Assembly: GCF_001645765.1 (NCBI RefSeq)
Contig: NZ_LWUJ01000011.1
Coordinates: forward strand, 62,001-126,000
Source of the DNA: Candidatus Mycoplasma haematobovis
GTDB lineage: Bacteria > Bacillota_I > Bacilli_A > Mycoplasmatales > Mycoplasmoidaceae
Length of the DNA stretch: 64,000 nt
Direction: 5' to 3'
This document shows, piece by piece, positions 21,244 to 32,218 of the stretch. Each line of letters begins with the position of its first letter. Position 1 is the first letter of the stretch. Made by a program: the position numbers and the translations under genes. Below the pieces are notes generated by a model. The model saw only the letters and a list, made by a program, of their open reading frames with translations. It did no database searches and had not been told where the DNA came from.

Positions 21244-22066
21244 TGTCTTTCTTTTGTTGTAGAAATTTAGGAAGGAACTTAACTAAGAAATAAACTAAGA
21301 ATACTATTGAAGATACAAATAGAGTCAAGAAAGAAGCTCTTGATTTTGGTAGAGAGCCACTAATATCAACAATAATAAAGTTATTGATTACTTGTCCGAT
21401 CATTGAACCACCTGGACTCCTATCCATAAAATCTGCTACAGTAACTGTAGTGAAAGCTGGAAGAAATACTAGAAATATTGCTGAAAGAAGTGCCTCTTTG
21501 GTATAGGGAAGAATTATTTGTGAAAAGGTCTCGGGGGGAGTTGAACCCAAATCATAAGAAGCATTAATTAGATTCCTAGGTAATTGAGTTAATACATTGT
21601 AAAAAGAAAGTATTGCAATGGGCAAGTGTATATAAACTAGCCCTATAATCACATAGATAATTCCTGAAGTACTATTGCTACTTCCATAAAGTAAATCAAA
21701 AAAAGTCTTTAATCCCAATAACTTTACAAAATAACTACTCCACAATGGAGAGGATATTAAGAGAATTAATAGGCTCTTTACTTTCTTTGATTCAACTTCA
21801 GATACAAAATATGCAAAAGGATAACCTAATAGAAAAACAAATAATACTGTTACGAAAGCTACATAGAGACTCTTTATTGTTATTTTGACATTACTCATAT
21901 TTACGGCAGCAACATTATTCTCTATTCCATTTGCTTGGTTAAATGCATGATAAATAACAATAAATATTGGAAGTATTATGAAAAAGAAAGCAAAGAAATT
22001 AAAGATATTAATTCCATTATTTAATTTCTTTGTTCTGTCAATCCCAACAAAAAATAAGTTAAGCAT
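21236..22066 (-). CDS. potB: Spermidine/putrescine ABC permease PotB
   Basis: A 276-residue permease starting with the ATG 22064-22066. Six hydrophobic segments are visible, the first IFNFFAFFFIILPIFIVIYHAF. The coupling loop reads INASYDLGSTPPETFSQIILP, the classic EAA motif, and TVADFMDRSPGGSMIGQVI is typical of PotB. It overlaps potA by 8 nt at the 5' side and potC by 8 nt at the 3' side, so potA-B-C-D6 is a tight operon. Confidence 0.93.
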   Translation of the reverse strand: MLNLFFVGIDRTKKLNNGINIFNFFAFFFIILPIFIVIYHAFNQANGIENNVAAVNMSNVKITIKSLYVAFVTVLFVFLLGYPFAYFVSEVESKKVKSLLILLISSPLWSSYFVKLLGLKTFFDLLYGSSNSTSGIIYVIIGLVYIHLPIAILSFYNVLTQLPRNLINASYDLGSTPPETFSQIILPYTKEALLSAIFLVFLPAFTTVTVADFMDRSPGGSMIGQVINNFIIVDISGSLPKSRASFLTLFVSSIVFLVYFLVKFLPKFLQQKKDND

Positions 22067-23417
22067 CTAATTTCATAACATGCACATCCATTGCATCTCA
22101 CACTAATCCTACTGTCTTACCTATCATTACTTCATTAATAGCCTCAACATAAATAATCTCTTCAAACAACTGACATCTTAATTCTCATAACTGTCCTTTG
22201 TAAATAGCATCTATTACTTGGACACTTACTATACCTCTAGAACTATCTACTACATCGTAATCTTCTGGTCTAATCATTACATATACTTTTTCATTGGCTG
22301 TAAATCCCTCCCTAACATCAGTAATAAATTCTTTATCTCCTACTAATACCGCTCCTGGTCTTAAATAAACACCATTAAATATATTTGCTTTACCCATAAA
22401 AGAAGCAACTCATTTATTAGTAGGAGAGTCATAAAGTTCAGAAGGAGTACCTATTTGCTCTACATTACCCTTTCTCATAACTACAATCTTGTCTGAGAGT
22501 AGTAGAGCCTCTTTTTGATTATGAGTAATAAGAACAAAGGTGATTTTCAATTGTTTATGTAATCTCTTTAACTCTAATTGCAACTTCTCTCTTACTTCTT
22601 CATCTAAAGCCGATAAAGGCTCATCTAATAAGAGTATTTTAGGTTTAGTAATAATTGCTCTTGCTAAAGCTACTCTTTGTTGTTGTCCACCAGAAAGAGA
22701 AGAATGTTTAACTTTCTCTTTTCCCTCTAAACCAACTAAAGAAATAATATTTCTTACTCTATCATTAATTTCCTTTTGATTTAAAGGTCTTTGTAAATAC
22801 TTATTTGAGAGTTTTTTCTGTTGAAGTATAGGGTAGTATTCTCAATAAGATTTTCAATAATCTAAATCATTAATTCTGAATATGTAACTCTTAAGATATC
22901 AAAGCTTTAATTTATAGAATACACTCTCTTTATCTAATTCCCTAATACTCTTCTTTAATTTAAGAGCTTTATTTGATAAGTATTTAATTTGTACATTAAG
23001 TTTCTCTAATTTCTTATTTGACTTCTCTATTGCTAAGTTATGTAATCTCTTAGTGTTATCTAGTACTTCTTTAGTTACATTTGATTTATTAGTAAACATC
23101 TTTTTGAGTCCAAAAGAGATATTTTCAAATACATTCATATGTGGGAATAAAGCATAGTCTTGGAATACTGTGGCTGTAGGTCTGTGGTATGGAGGAATAT
23201 CTTTAATATCTATGCCATTTAAAAGTATTTTGCCTGAATCTGGTTTAATAAATCCCGAAATTAAGTTAAGAATCGTGGATTTTCCGGAGCCAGAAGAGCC
23301 TAATATTGAAACGAATGAACCTTCTTCGATATCTAAATCAAAATTTGAAAGAACTCTATTTTTCCTATCGTAAGTTTTGTTTATTGAACGAAGAGAAATA
23401 AAAACCTTTTCAGACAA
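22059..23417 (-). CDS. potA: Spermidine/putrescine ABC ATPase PotA with coiled insertion
   Basis: A 452-residue ATPase. Seen: Walker [10 protein letters not shown] (residue 37), Q-loop [12 protein letters not shown], signature [14 protein letters not shown], Walker [13 protein letters not shown] and a C-terminal TOBE-type regulatory domain with [12 protein letters not shown] Lys-rich helical insertion of roughly 130 residues separates the Q-loop from the signature; enlarged PotA proteins are also known in other mycoplasmas. The only possible start before Walker A is the TTG at 23415-23417, immediately after the stop of the preceding gene. Two UGA codons are read as Trp. Confidence 0.93.
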
Positions 23418-24641
23418 TTAAAGATTTCCAAACTCCCTTTCAGCGGCTTCTTTATTTTCTTGTATTATTTTCATAGATTCATCAGCTTTTCATTTGTAGC
23501 TTTTAATACCAGAAATCTTCTCATTGTATTTCTTCAATTCTTCATATTTAGCTGAAGCTTGTTCATAATAAGAATCAAGCTTTTTAATTATAGAATCAAT
23601 AAATTTAATTAATTCTATAGTTAGGGACTTGTATAGCAAAGTTCTGTGGTTTAATAAATAAGAGATTCTATCTTGTATTTGGTAAGCAGATTTAAAATCA
23701 TTAGCTGATTGTATTTCTTGTATTCTAGAAAGTGAGGAATACAAAGCCATGTGTTTACTTTCTAATTCTGCTATTTCTTCTTCTGAAGCTAAAGGAGCTC
23801 TAGCATAATTAAATAATTCTTCATCTTCAACATCTTTACCAAATTCTAATGCTACTTCTCTCTTAGCTTTTTCAATAGCAGCTTCTTTTGATCTTCCTAA
23901 AATTTCATCTAATACTTCAGCATCTTGGTAAGCATCCTTAGGTATGTAATCATCATCTGCCTCAGTTATTATGCCTCTATATACTTTATGAACTGGATAT
24001 GTAGATAAGTAACTCTTAACTTCAGATAATTCAGGAGTATCTGGGGCTGGTTCGGGTATTGGTGCTTGTTCTTTTTTAAACTCTATTAAGCTCTGAATTA
24101 CTTCTGCTCTTTCTCTTCTTTCAATAAGTGCAATCTCATTATCACTACCAAAGGCAGAGTCATAAATAGCTTCATCTACTTCACTTAATTTACCTTTAAA
24201 TAGAGCTTTAGGTAGTGTATTGAATACAAACTCTTTCTCTTCTTCTTTCTTCTCTACTTTAGTACTTGTTACTACTGGCTTATCAAATACTGCTTTACCT
24301 CTTTCTGCTACTTGTTTTTCAAAATCATTCTTATTAATAACTGTAATAATTTCATCACCATCAAAATCTATATGTAGTTTTTTCTCTTCTTTTTTGGCTA
24401 ATTTAACAGAAGCTATATTTATTACATCATCACATTCAAAGACTACCTTACCAGCTTTGGTTGTTTGTTTAACTACTACAGCTACATGAGGATTAAAGGC
24501 ATCATAAATATCATCAACTGAGAAGTCAACTATAGCATCATCCCCATGCTCTTTGTAAGAAGGGTGAGATGATAAATCAGGAATTTCGAGCTTTCTCCTC
24601 TCGAGCTGAAGTGACTCTTGTTCCTGTTGATTATTATCCAT
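23418..24641 (-). CDS. Acidic helical hypothetical protein upstream of potA
   Basis: A 407-residue protein not recognised. It is strongly charged: a Gln/Glu-rich start, a beta-like segment around residues 45-115 (VAVVVKQTTKAGKVVFECDD and INKNDFEKQ), a Pro/Glu linker with PIPEPAPDTPE near residue 195, and a long helical, coiled-coil-like C-terminal half rich in Glu, Lys and Ala. There is no signal peptide or membrane segment. The single UGA-Trp lies near the C-terminus. Its TAA directly precedes the potA start and its ATG overlaps the preceding gene by one base, so it is in the same transcript. A structural or scaffolding role is only a guess. Confidence 0.8.
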
Positions 24642-25345
24642 TAAGCAACTTTATTCCTAGGTTCTTCATATTCAATCTCTACTTTAGGTATTCCTTTTTC
24701 ATATATATCTTCTTTTCTTAACTTCTTATTTAACTTACCTAATCTTATTTCATCATTGTCTACAACAACGAAATCACCGTCATAAGTTTCAAATATATCT
24801 GCATTAAATCTAAGAACTGCTTTTTCTAAAGCACTAAACTTTCTTTTTACTTCTTCTGTTATTAAGTTTAAATAATGAGGGCACTTTTCGGGCCTTCATA
24901 ATTCTGATACTTCAAAAAAATGTGAGTGTCCTGCATCTTCAAAAGGATCACTAGGAAAGAATTCTATTTTTTGTCTAAATTTGAAAATAAATTTTTCAAA
25001 TAAACTAATACCAAAATATAGTTTTTCATAAGTATTATCAAAAGGAAATATTACACCATCATATTTAGGAAATAAAGTATATCTTTGTACTTTTTCTAGG
25101 AATAAATAGTCTGCTTCATATTTTCTAGCAATAGTACCACTATCAAATAATTCTTCTTCGAAGAAATTAGTAGCTCTTCCAACTTTAAGCTTATGCAAAA
25201 ATTCATACTTTAAGAATCTAAAGAAAGAAGTAGCAGTTCTCTTTAAATTTTGAAGATCAAAAACAACTATATCTCTTACAGAAAAATAGCTTTTGAAACG
25301 GGGGGGAGTAGGAGTAGAGTATATCTCTTGTAAAGTTATTTCCAT
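24641..25345 (-). CDS. Hypothetical protein, aromatic-rich
   Basis: A 234-residue protein not recognised. I take the ATG at 25343-25345, which forms a TAATG stop-start overlap with the upstream gene, rather than a TTG 12 nt earlier. It is rich in Phe, Tyr, Lys and Glu. A motif-free N-terminal half holds FFRFLKYEFLHKLKVGRATN, and the C-terminal 80 residues contain repeated charged segments and a FNADIFETYDGDFVVVDND stretch that looks like a small beta-barrel strand pair. There is no transmembrane segment. It is one of three adjacent unknowns between gpmI and potA. Confidence 0.75.
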
Positions 25346-26490
25346 TATTTCTCTCAAGAAAAGAAAGGAGGTTCGGTATGTTCTTTTTTAAAGTAGAATT
25401 CTATTGCTTCATCCACATAAGCATTTATTGTTTTAATTTCATCCTCTAAGTCTGGTATCTTAATTAAATTGAAGGCTGGTTCAAATATTTCTTCTAAATC
25501 AAAAAATAAATATACACCTTCTATATTTTGAGGAACTTCAGATTTTACTTCTACCTCTAATTTAACAATATCAGCATAACTATCTTCTGAATATTTATTT
25601 TCCCCATTTAAATAATGAAAATCAACTGCTGGTAGTTCAGGAATAGCTTTTGGAATTACTTCAATTTCTTTAGGGAAAGAAAAAGCACTAGATCTTGCTA
25701 TATTTCTTTCAATTTGAGATACATAACTTTCTGCTTCTTTTTTTCGCTGTCTACGCTTTGCTTTTGCTATTTCTTTTATGAAGGAATCATCTTCAAATAA
25801 TAATTCTAAATAATCAAAATCTATCTCTTCATTTTCATCAAAAAAATGATTAGAGTTCCTGTTGGCTTTTGTTTTCTTTTTGTATAGGAAATCAAAAGCA
25901 TCTAATGAAAGATCTCCAAAAATATCTGATTCTTCTTTAAAGGTATTTAAGAAATTCTTGAAGGAAGGCATATCATTAATTTTTTTTGAATTAGTTACCA
26001 TTGGTAAATGTGTAAAGCTAGTAGTTAATAAACCACTCTCTAATAAATATTTTTGTATTTTGTGTACATAGAAATAAGAAGTAATATTTAAATCTCAAGC
26101 AGTTATTCAAGTAGCTAAAGTAATTAAACTAGCAGACTTTAAATAAGAAGGAAGAAGTTCTATTTCAAGTATTTGATCAGGCTCTAAAGATTCAATTGAG
26201 AAAATAAATTCTCTTCCATTAAATCTATTCTTAATAGAGCGATCTTTATGGAAGATTAAGTTACATATGGGATCAGAAGCTTTATTAGAACAACTGAAGT
26301 AAATTCCTTCGTCTAATTTAAATATAGTTTTGCTCTTAAATGTTCTGTGAGATTCTATTCTTAGGAGTAAAGGATCTAGTAGTTTGTAAAGTTTAAATTC
26401 CGAAGTTAAAAAATAAGCATCCTTATACTGCCTAAATAACTCTGGAGAATTTAAGAAAAAATCTTTATTACAAACAACTAACTTTGTCAA
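25345..26490 (-). CDS. Hypothetical acidic protein
   Basis: A 381-residue protein, continuous through UGA-Trp codons near 26107, 26095 and at 25354. It starts at the TTG 26488-26490, which overlaps gpmI by 13 nt; no ATG is available until residue 164. Residues 1-150 are mixed alpha/beta (FRQYKDAYFLTSEFKLYKLL). From about residue 165 the protein is very acidic, with a helical Lys/Arg stretch around AKAKRRQRKKEAE near residue 240 and many Glu/Asp afterwards. No family is recognised. If the internal ATG at 25999-26001 were used instead, a 218-residue product would result. Confidence 0.65.
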
Positions 26491-27992
26491 AGCACTTTGC
26501 CTGTCATCTCTGGAGGTTGAGGAACTTTAAGAAAGGATAATATTGTAGGAGCTATATCCCCTAATACCCCGTCATCTCTTAATTTAATTCCTTCTTTACA
26601 AATAATGAAAGGAACTAAGTTAGTTGTGTGGGCTGTATGAGGTGAACCATCACTAGCAATCATTACTTCTGCATTTCCATGATCTGCAATAATAATTAAA
26701 GTACCTCCTAATCTTTGGACTTCTGCATGTACTTTACCTATTTGAATATCAACAGTTTCACAAGCTTTAATAGTAGCCTCTAATGAGCCTGTATGTCCAA
26801 CCATATCTGGATTAGCATAATTAAGAATAACTACATCAAATCTCTTTAATTCAGGCAATAAAGCAACAGTAATCTCAGGAGCAGACATTTCCGGTTTCAA
26901 ATCATAAGTAGCTACTTTTGGAGAAGGAATTAAGATCTTAGTCATTTTTGGATAATCTATAGTCTTACCTCCATCAAAAAAGTGAGTAACATGTGGATAT
27001 TTCTCGGTTTCTGCAATTCTTAACTGAGAAATACCATTCTTAGACAATACCTCTCCTAAAGTATTCTTTAAATCAAAAGGAGGGAATAAAGTCTTAGTTA
27101 AATTAATTTTTTCATAATCCATTAAAGCATATAGAGCAATATCATTAAGTTTGAAAGAGGGTTTGTAATCATATAGATTATTAGAGCCCACTAATAAGTG
27201 TGAGAGTTGTCTTGCTCTATCTGGTCTAAAGTTAAGAAATACTACCACATCATTATCTGCAATAGTACAATCTAAAGATGAAGAACAAACAGCTGGTTCA
27301 ATAAATTCATCAGTAACTCCAGCAACATAAGAAGACTCTATGTAATTAATAGCAGAATCAAATTGTTTTTCTTTATTCTTACCAACTAAATAAGCAAATA
27401 CTTTTTCGCCTCTATCTCAGTTCTTATCTCTATCCATAGCAAAATATCTTCCAGATATTACACCTAACTTACCATTAGTCTTTTCAAGCTTATCAATAAT
27501 CTTTATGAAATCTGTTTTTGCTGAATGTGGAGATACATCTCTACCATCAGTAAAGGCATGAAGAATATATGGTTGATTTTGTTTAAATGCTAAATCTGCA
27601 AACGCTAAAAAGTGGTTCATATTAGAGTGAACTCCTCCTTCTGAAATTAAAGATAAGAAATGTAATTTAGATCCTCTTTCCTTTACTAAATTAAAGAACT
27701 CAACAACAGCTTCTTGCTTATCTAATTGACCATCATTAATACATTTATTAATAAGAGAAAGGCCGGTGTAAACTACTCTTCCTGCTCCTAAATTTATATG
27801 GCCAACTTCTGAATTACCCATTTGTCCATCAGGCAATCCTACAGCCTCCCCAGAAGCTGAAAGAGTTGAATTAGGATATCTCTTTAATAAACCATCTAAT
27901 ATAGGTGTTTTGGCTAAATAAGGCGCGTTACCATCAACATTAGAAGTAAGTCCCCAGCCGTCCATTATGCATAGAACAACTGGTTTACTCAT
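26478..27992 (-). CDS. gpmI: 2,3-bisphosphoglycerate-independent phosphoglycerate mutase
   Basis: A 504-residue Mn-dependent glycolytic enzyme interconverting 3- and 2-phosphoglycerate. Seen: MDGWG at residue 10, the catalytic serine context QMGNSEVGHINLGAGRV near residue 62, HAFTDGRDVSPHSA near residue 125, SGRYFAMDRD near residue 185, FRPDRARQL near residue 255, and the C-terminal metal site ADHGNAE near residue 440. Two UGA codons are read as Trp, one at the C-terminus. The ATG abuts the stop of tpiA, giving a tpiA-gpmI glycolytic pair. Confidence 0.96.
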
Positions 27993-28700
27993 TTATTGTA
28001 GAGTGGCCATTTTTCATAAATCTTCAACATTAAGTGAAGCCCCTCCTACTAATACTCCATCTATATTACTCTTAGCTAAATAATCTTTGTAATTATTTAA
28101 ATTAACTGAACCCCCATATAGTAATCTCATATTTGTTGCAGTATCTCTTCCATATTTTTCAGCAACTAAGTCTCTTATTTTTGCTAATTCTCTATCAGCA
28201 CTTTCTGCATCCATAGGTTTACCAGTACCAATTGAAGCAATTGGTTCATAAGCAATAATAATTTTTTTAATACCTTCATTATCTAAAAAAAATAGCTCTT
28301 CTGGAATTTCTTTAGCTGGATCTTCACCACAACAATAAATAACTTCCAAGCCATGATTCATAGCAGATTTAACTTTGCTAGTAATTATGAAAGATCTTTG
28401 GCTCATTGCTCTACATTCAGAATGACCAATAAGTGTGGCAGGAACACCAAGAGAACGTATTTGTGCTCCTGAAATTGAAGAAGTGTAAGCACCAGAATCA
28501 GCAGGATGTAAATCTTGCGCTAATACTTTAATCTTTGAACCTAATGAATCTGCCGCACTCTTTAAATAAATGTAAGGAATAGCCAAACCCAAATCAACTT
28601 TAGGAGCTCCATTCACTAATTTCGCAGAAATAGTTTCAAGATAATCTTGAAAATCCCTGAAAAGGAAATTCATTTTAAGATTACCAAATATGATTTTCAT
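27993..28700 (-). CDS. tpiA: Triosephosphate isomerase
   Basis: A 235-residue TIM barrel, slightly short. Seen: GNLKMN near residue 6 with the catalytic Lys, GHSECR near residue 92 with the catalytic His, AYEPIASIGTG near residue 150 with the catalytic Glu, and LLYGGSVN near residue 200 binding phosphate. It interconverts dihydroxyacetone phosphate and glyceraldehyde 3-phosphate. It ends with a UGA-Trp followed by six residues and TAA, directly at the gpmI ATG. It may start the long run of minus-strand genes that continues into the pot operon. Confidence 0.96.
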
Positions 28701-28720
28701 AAGTAATTGCTATTTTAAAC

Positions 28721-29650
28721 TTAAATATAGAAACTTTTTTCAAAAATGTTGCATATTAATTTTTTAAAAAGTAAATAAACCACGCATCCTAATCAACATA
28801 CTATAGCAAAAGCAATAAGCTTTTGTTTTCTGTTGTTTACAGATAGTCTATGGTTACATAGACATTCGTCCATAATCTTATCAGGTGGATAGACTTCCTC
28901 TAAAGCTTTAATAATTTTTGTAGAACGAGATCTAGCAATAGCATAACATAGTAACCAAAATGGAATAACCATTCAAGAGAGACTAGTTAATCCGGCAACA
29001 GTATCTTCTCCAAAACCTAATTTACCAGTCATGTTAAATAATCTTGATTTGCCCTCAATGCCCGCTGCCTTTAGTATTCCAGAAACTATCACACAATATA
29101 CACCAGTTACTATTGAAAGACCTACTAAAGTAATCATTATTCAGAATTGAGAACTTCTTCTGCAATACTGTAACACATAAAATTCTTGAACAAGTTCATT
29201 AGGCTTGTCGGGAAGTCCTTTAAGAAATCTTTTCTTCTCTACCGAGTAATATCTATTTTGTCTCTTTACAGCAATAATCTTTGCCATTAATCCCAATGTT
29301 GCCATTGAAGCAAAAGGAATAACGAGAATGGCTTCTTTTTGACTACATTTACTGTTGCTGTTGCTGAAATCTAAAACCTTAGTAGCATATAGGGCTCCTA
29401 TTGCCCCTAAAAAAGCTAAGAGAAATAAGACTCAAAATAGAGTCATTTGAGTTTGTCTTTTCAGAGCTGTATGACAACATCTATAGGCTTTACTTGTAGG
29501 ATTGTAAAAGTAGTCATCATCTACTTCTTCATCCCCAGCTAACTCATCAATTAATCTTTCATCCTCTTCAGAAAGTATTCGTTCTGTATCTAAGAACTCT
29601 CCTTCTTCCTTTTCGGGTTGTTGCTCTTGTTGCTGTGTATTATCTTCCAT
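28721..29650 (-). CDS. Acidic-leader multipass membrane protein, paralogue A
   Basis: A 309-residue protein; first of three tandem paralogues. The N-terminal 55 residues are dominated by Gln, Glu and Asp, then comes the family motif KAYRCCHTALKRQTQ, followed by about five hydrophobic segments. Between segments 2 and 3 lies LPDKPNELVQEFYVLQYCRR, and between 4 and 5 the motif TKIIKALEEVYPPDKIMDECLCNHRL. No known family is recognised. The conserved Cys/His motifs are the same in the other two copies apart from loss of one Cys here (CRRSSQ for CRKCSQ). Four or more UGA codons are read as Trp. Confidence 0.75.
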
Positions 29651-29666
29651 AACTGTTGCTTATTTT

Positions 29667-30581
29667 TTATACTTGAAAGCTCCTTTCAAATATAGTACAA
29701 GTAAATCGCTTAAAGAAAAAATAAATAAAGAATCCTAATGAACATACTATAGCAAAAGCAATAAGTTTCTTTCTCTTATTACTTGCCTCTAATTTGTGAT
29801 TACATAAAGAACAATCAATTATTTCTGCCTTTGGATAAGTTCTCTCTAGAGACTTAATAATTTTGTCTGTTCTTAAAGAAGCAACACCATAACATAAAGC
29901 TCAAATAGGTAAGGTCATTCAAGAAAGAGTAGTTACTGCCGCTACTGTATCCTGCCCAAATCCTAAATTACTAGACATCTCAAATAAACCTGAGTGTCCT
30001 GTTTGTCCGCATGCTTTCAAAATAGCCGAAACTATTACACAATAAATTCCAGTAATAATCGAAAGTACTGTAAGTATTATGAAAATTCAATATTGCGAAC
30101 ACTTCCTGCATTGTTGAAGTACATAAAATTCTTGAATTAATTTATTTGGTTTTTCAGGTAAAGCAATTGTGTAATTATGTTTTTCAGATAAGAAAAAACC
30201 ATTTTGCATCTTAAGTGCTACTATCTTAGCAACTATAGCAATAGCCGCAACAGAAGCAAAAGGTATAGCAGTTATAGTAGGTCTTTTTTTGCTATCGAAA
30301 TCTAAAGCTTTAGTAGCAAAAAGAGTTGCTATTCCTCCCAAGAATACCAAGAGAAATAGAACTCATAAGAATATTAAGCTAGTTTGTCGTTTAAGTGCTT
30401 CATGACAGCACTTGTAAGCCTTACTACTAGGATCATAGACACAAACAAATTCCTCCTCTTTCTTTAATTCTTCTTCCTCTTGTTTTTCCTCCTCTGGTTC
30501 CTCAACTATTTCTTCCTCTTCTTCATCCTCGGCAAGTATCTCGTCCTTATCTAAAAACTCTTCCTCTTGATTATCCGCCAT
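29667..30581 (-). CDS. Acidic-leader multipass membrane protein, paralogue B
   Basis: A 304-residue paralogue. The N-terminal 55 residues are almost entirely Glu, Asp and Lys, a more extreme acidic run than in paralogue A. Shared motifs are KAYKCCHEALKRQT, LPEKPNKLIQEFYVLQQCRK followed by CSQYW, and IIDCSLCNHKL. Five hydrophobic segments are seen; the last is followed by a short basic tail. It starts at the ATG 30579-30581. The gaps to its neighbours are 16 nt and 3 nt. Function unknown. Confidence 0.75.
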
Positions 30582-30584
30582 AAC

Positions 30585-31445
30585 CTATAGATGAAAACTT
30601 CTTCTAAAGAGTGTGCAAAGAAATTTTTTTGTAAATAAGAAGATAACGCATCCTAATAGAGCTATTGTGGCAAAAGAGAAGATCTTTAATTTTCTATTAA
30701 GTAATGCTAATCTATGATTGCACAAGGCTATATCAATAATTTGGTCTGAAGGATAAAGTTCTTCTAGAGATTTAATGATTTTATTAGTTCTGATAGTAGC
30801 CAAAGAATAAAGAGCAAATCAGATAGGAATTAACATTCAGGACACATGAGTTACTGTAGTGCAAGTATCTGTGCCAAATCATTTATCTGGACCACTCTCA
30901 AACAATTTTGATTGTTGTTGTTGTGCGGCTCTAAGAATACCTGATGCTATTACGCCATATACACTTGTAGTAAAAGAAAGACAAACAAGTACTAGTGTTA
31001 TTCAATATTGTGAACACTTCCTGCATTGTTGAAGTACATAAAATTCTTGCATCAACTTATTAGGTTGTTCTGGTAATGCATCAACAAAGTTTGGTTTTTC
31101 ATAAGAATAATATTTATTCTGTTTCTTAAGAGTAACTATCTTTGCAATTATTGCACCAGCTGCCGCGGCGGCAAATGGTATGACCGTTATGGCTTCTGTT
31201 TTTTTATTACTAAAGTCTAAATAGCTTTTTCCATACAATGCCCCTATTGCCCCTAAAAAAAGAACAAGAAATAATAATCAAAAAGTAGCCATTTGTGTTT
31301 GTCTCTTAAGCGCAGCATGACAGCACTTATAGGCCTTACTAGCTTGATTGTAGAAGTACTCACTACTTGCTTCCTCTTCTTCCCCTCCAGCAAATATTTG
31401 ATCTTTATCTAAGAAATCTTGATCTAATATCTGTGTATCAACCAC
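30585..31445 (-). CDS. Acidic-leader multipass membrane protein, paralogue C
   Basis: A 286-residue paralogue with a shorter, less acidic leader. It begins at a GTG (31443-31445) whose G is the last base of the TAG of the preceding gene. Family motifs are KAYKCCHAALKRQTQ, LPEQPNKLMQEFYVLQQCRK plus CSQYW, and IIDIALCNHRLALLNRK. The second hydrophobic segment is an alanine-rich helix (PFAAAAAGAIIAKIV). Several UGA codons are read as Trp. No function is known. Confidence 0.75.
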
Positions 31446-32218
31446 TATTTTTTATAGACAAACAAATTCTTACTTACTTCTACTGAGTTACTATCTGTTA
31501 AGTAATCAGTAGCAAACTTATCATACTTATTCACTATCTTAGTATCTAAATGAGCTATTTCAAGATGTTTACGTAGCTCTTCAAATTCTTTATTCTTATC
31601 CTCTACCAGCGAATGTAATTCTCCTAAATGATTAAATTTCTGTCTATATTCCTCTATTAACTCAGGAGTTTTCATAACTCCAAAACTCTTAATAACTCCA
31701 TGCAATTTCTCTACTAAACTTCTGAATTCAATAATTTCAAGAGAGAAAGAAGAATCTAGAATTTTTTGTACTTCAAGTAAATTCATAGCTTTCACATTTA
31801 ATTGTGCAAGCTCTTGAGCTATCTCATTAGTTCTTTCATAACTTTTCTTAAAAAATTGATATTCTTCGACATTTTGGCTTTCTTTAAGTGGGGGAAGATT
31901 GGAATATATAGTGCAATATTTATTTAATCTCTCTCCTTCTTTAACTAAACTAATATCAATCTTTAGTGCTTCTGCCTTTAAAGAATTAATACTTAATAGA
32001 GTTTTGTGTAATGTTTCTTTAATTTCTAGAGAGAGCTCTCGATAAGCATTTATTAATAAGAATTCCTCTGAATTAATTGAATCTAGAATTTTTTGTAATT
32101 CCGGATTAGGATTAAGTCCACCCATAGTATGAATAAGCTTAGATACTCTCTCTTCAATAGGGGTATTCCTATCTGTGAATTGCTTTAATTTATCTGGTTT
32201 TTCAATTATGTTAACCAT
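31445..32218 (-). CDS. Coiled-coil hypothetical protein
   Basis: A 257-residue protein without UGA codons and without membrane segments. It is mostly helical, with heptad-like Leu/Ile/Glu/Lys spacing from about residue 55 to 235. No recognised motif. It starts at the ATG 32216-32218, overlapping the lepA stop by one base, and its TAG overlaps the GTG of the next membrane protein, so it is tied to both by translation. Confidence 0.75.
   Translation of the reverse strand: MVNIIEKPDKLKQFTDRNTPIEERVSKLIHTMGGLNPNPELQKILDSINSEEFLLINAYRELSLEIKETLHKTLLSINSLKAEALKIDISLVKEGERLNKYCTIYSNLPPLKESQNVEEYQFFKKSYERTNEIAQELAQLNVKAMNLLEVQKILDSSFSLEIIEFRSLVEKLHGVIKSFGVMKTPELIEEYRQKFNHLGELHSLVEDKNKEFEELRKHLEIAHLDTKIVNKYDKFATDYLTDSNSVEVSKNLFVYKK

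Noticed and set aside
24220-24489. A Ser/Phe-rich plus-strand frame
   Set aside because: Mirror of the acidic Glu/Lys-rich minus-strand protein; the composition is what antisense of Lys/Glu codons produces.
25345-26001. A separate 218-residue gene starting at the ATG 25999-26001
   Set aside because: The frame is open upstream through UGA-Trp codons to 26490 and there would otherwise be a 476-nt gap in a region where genes are contiguous; one 381-residue gene is simpler, though the internal start is not excluded.
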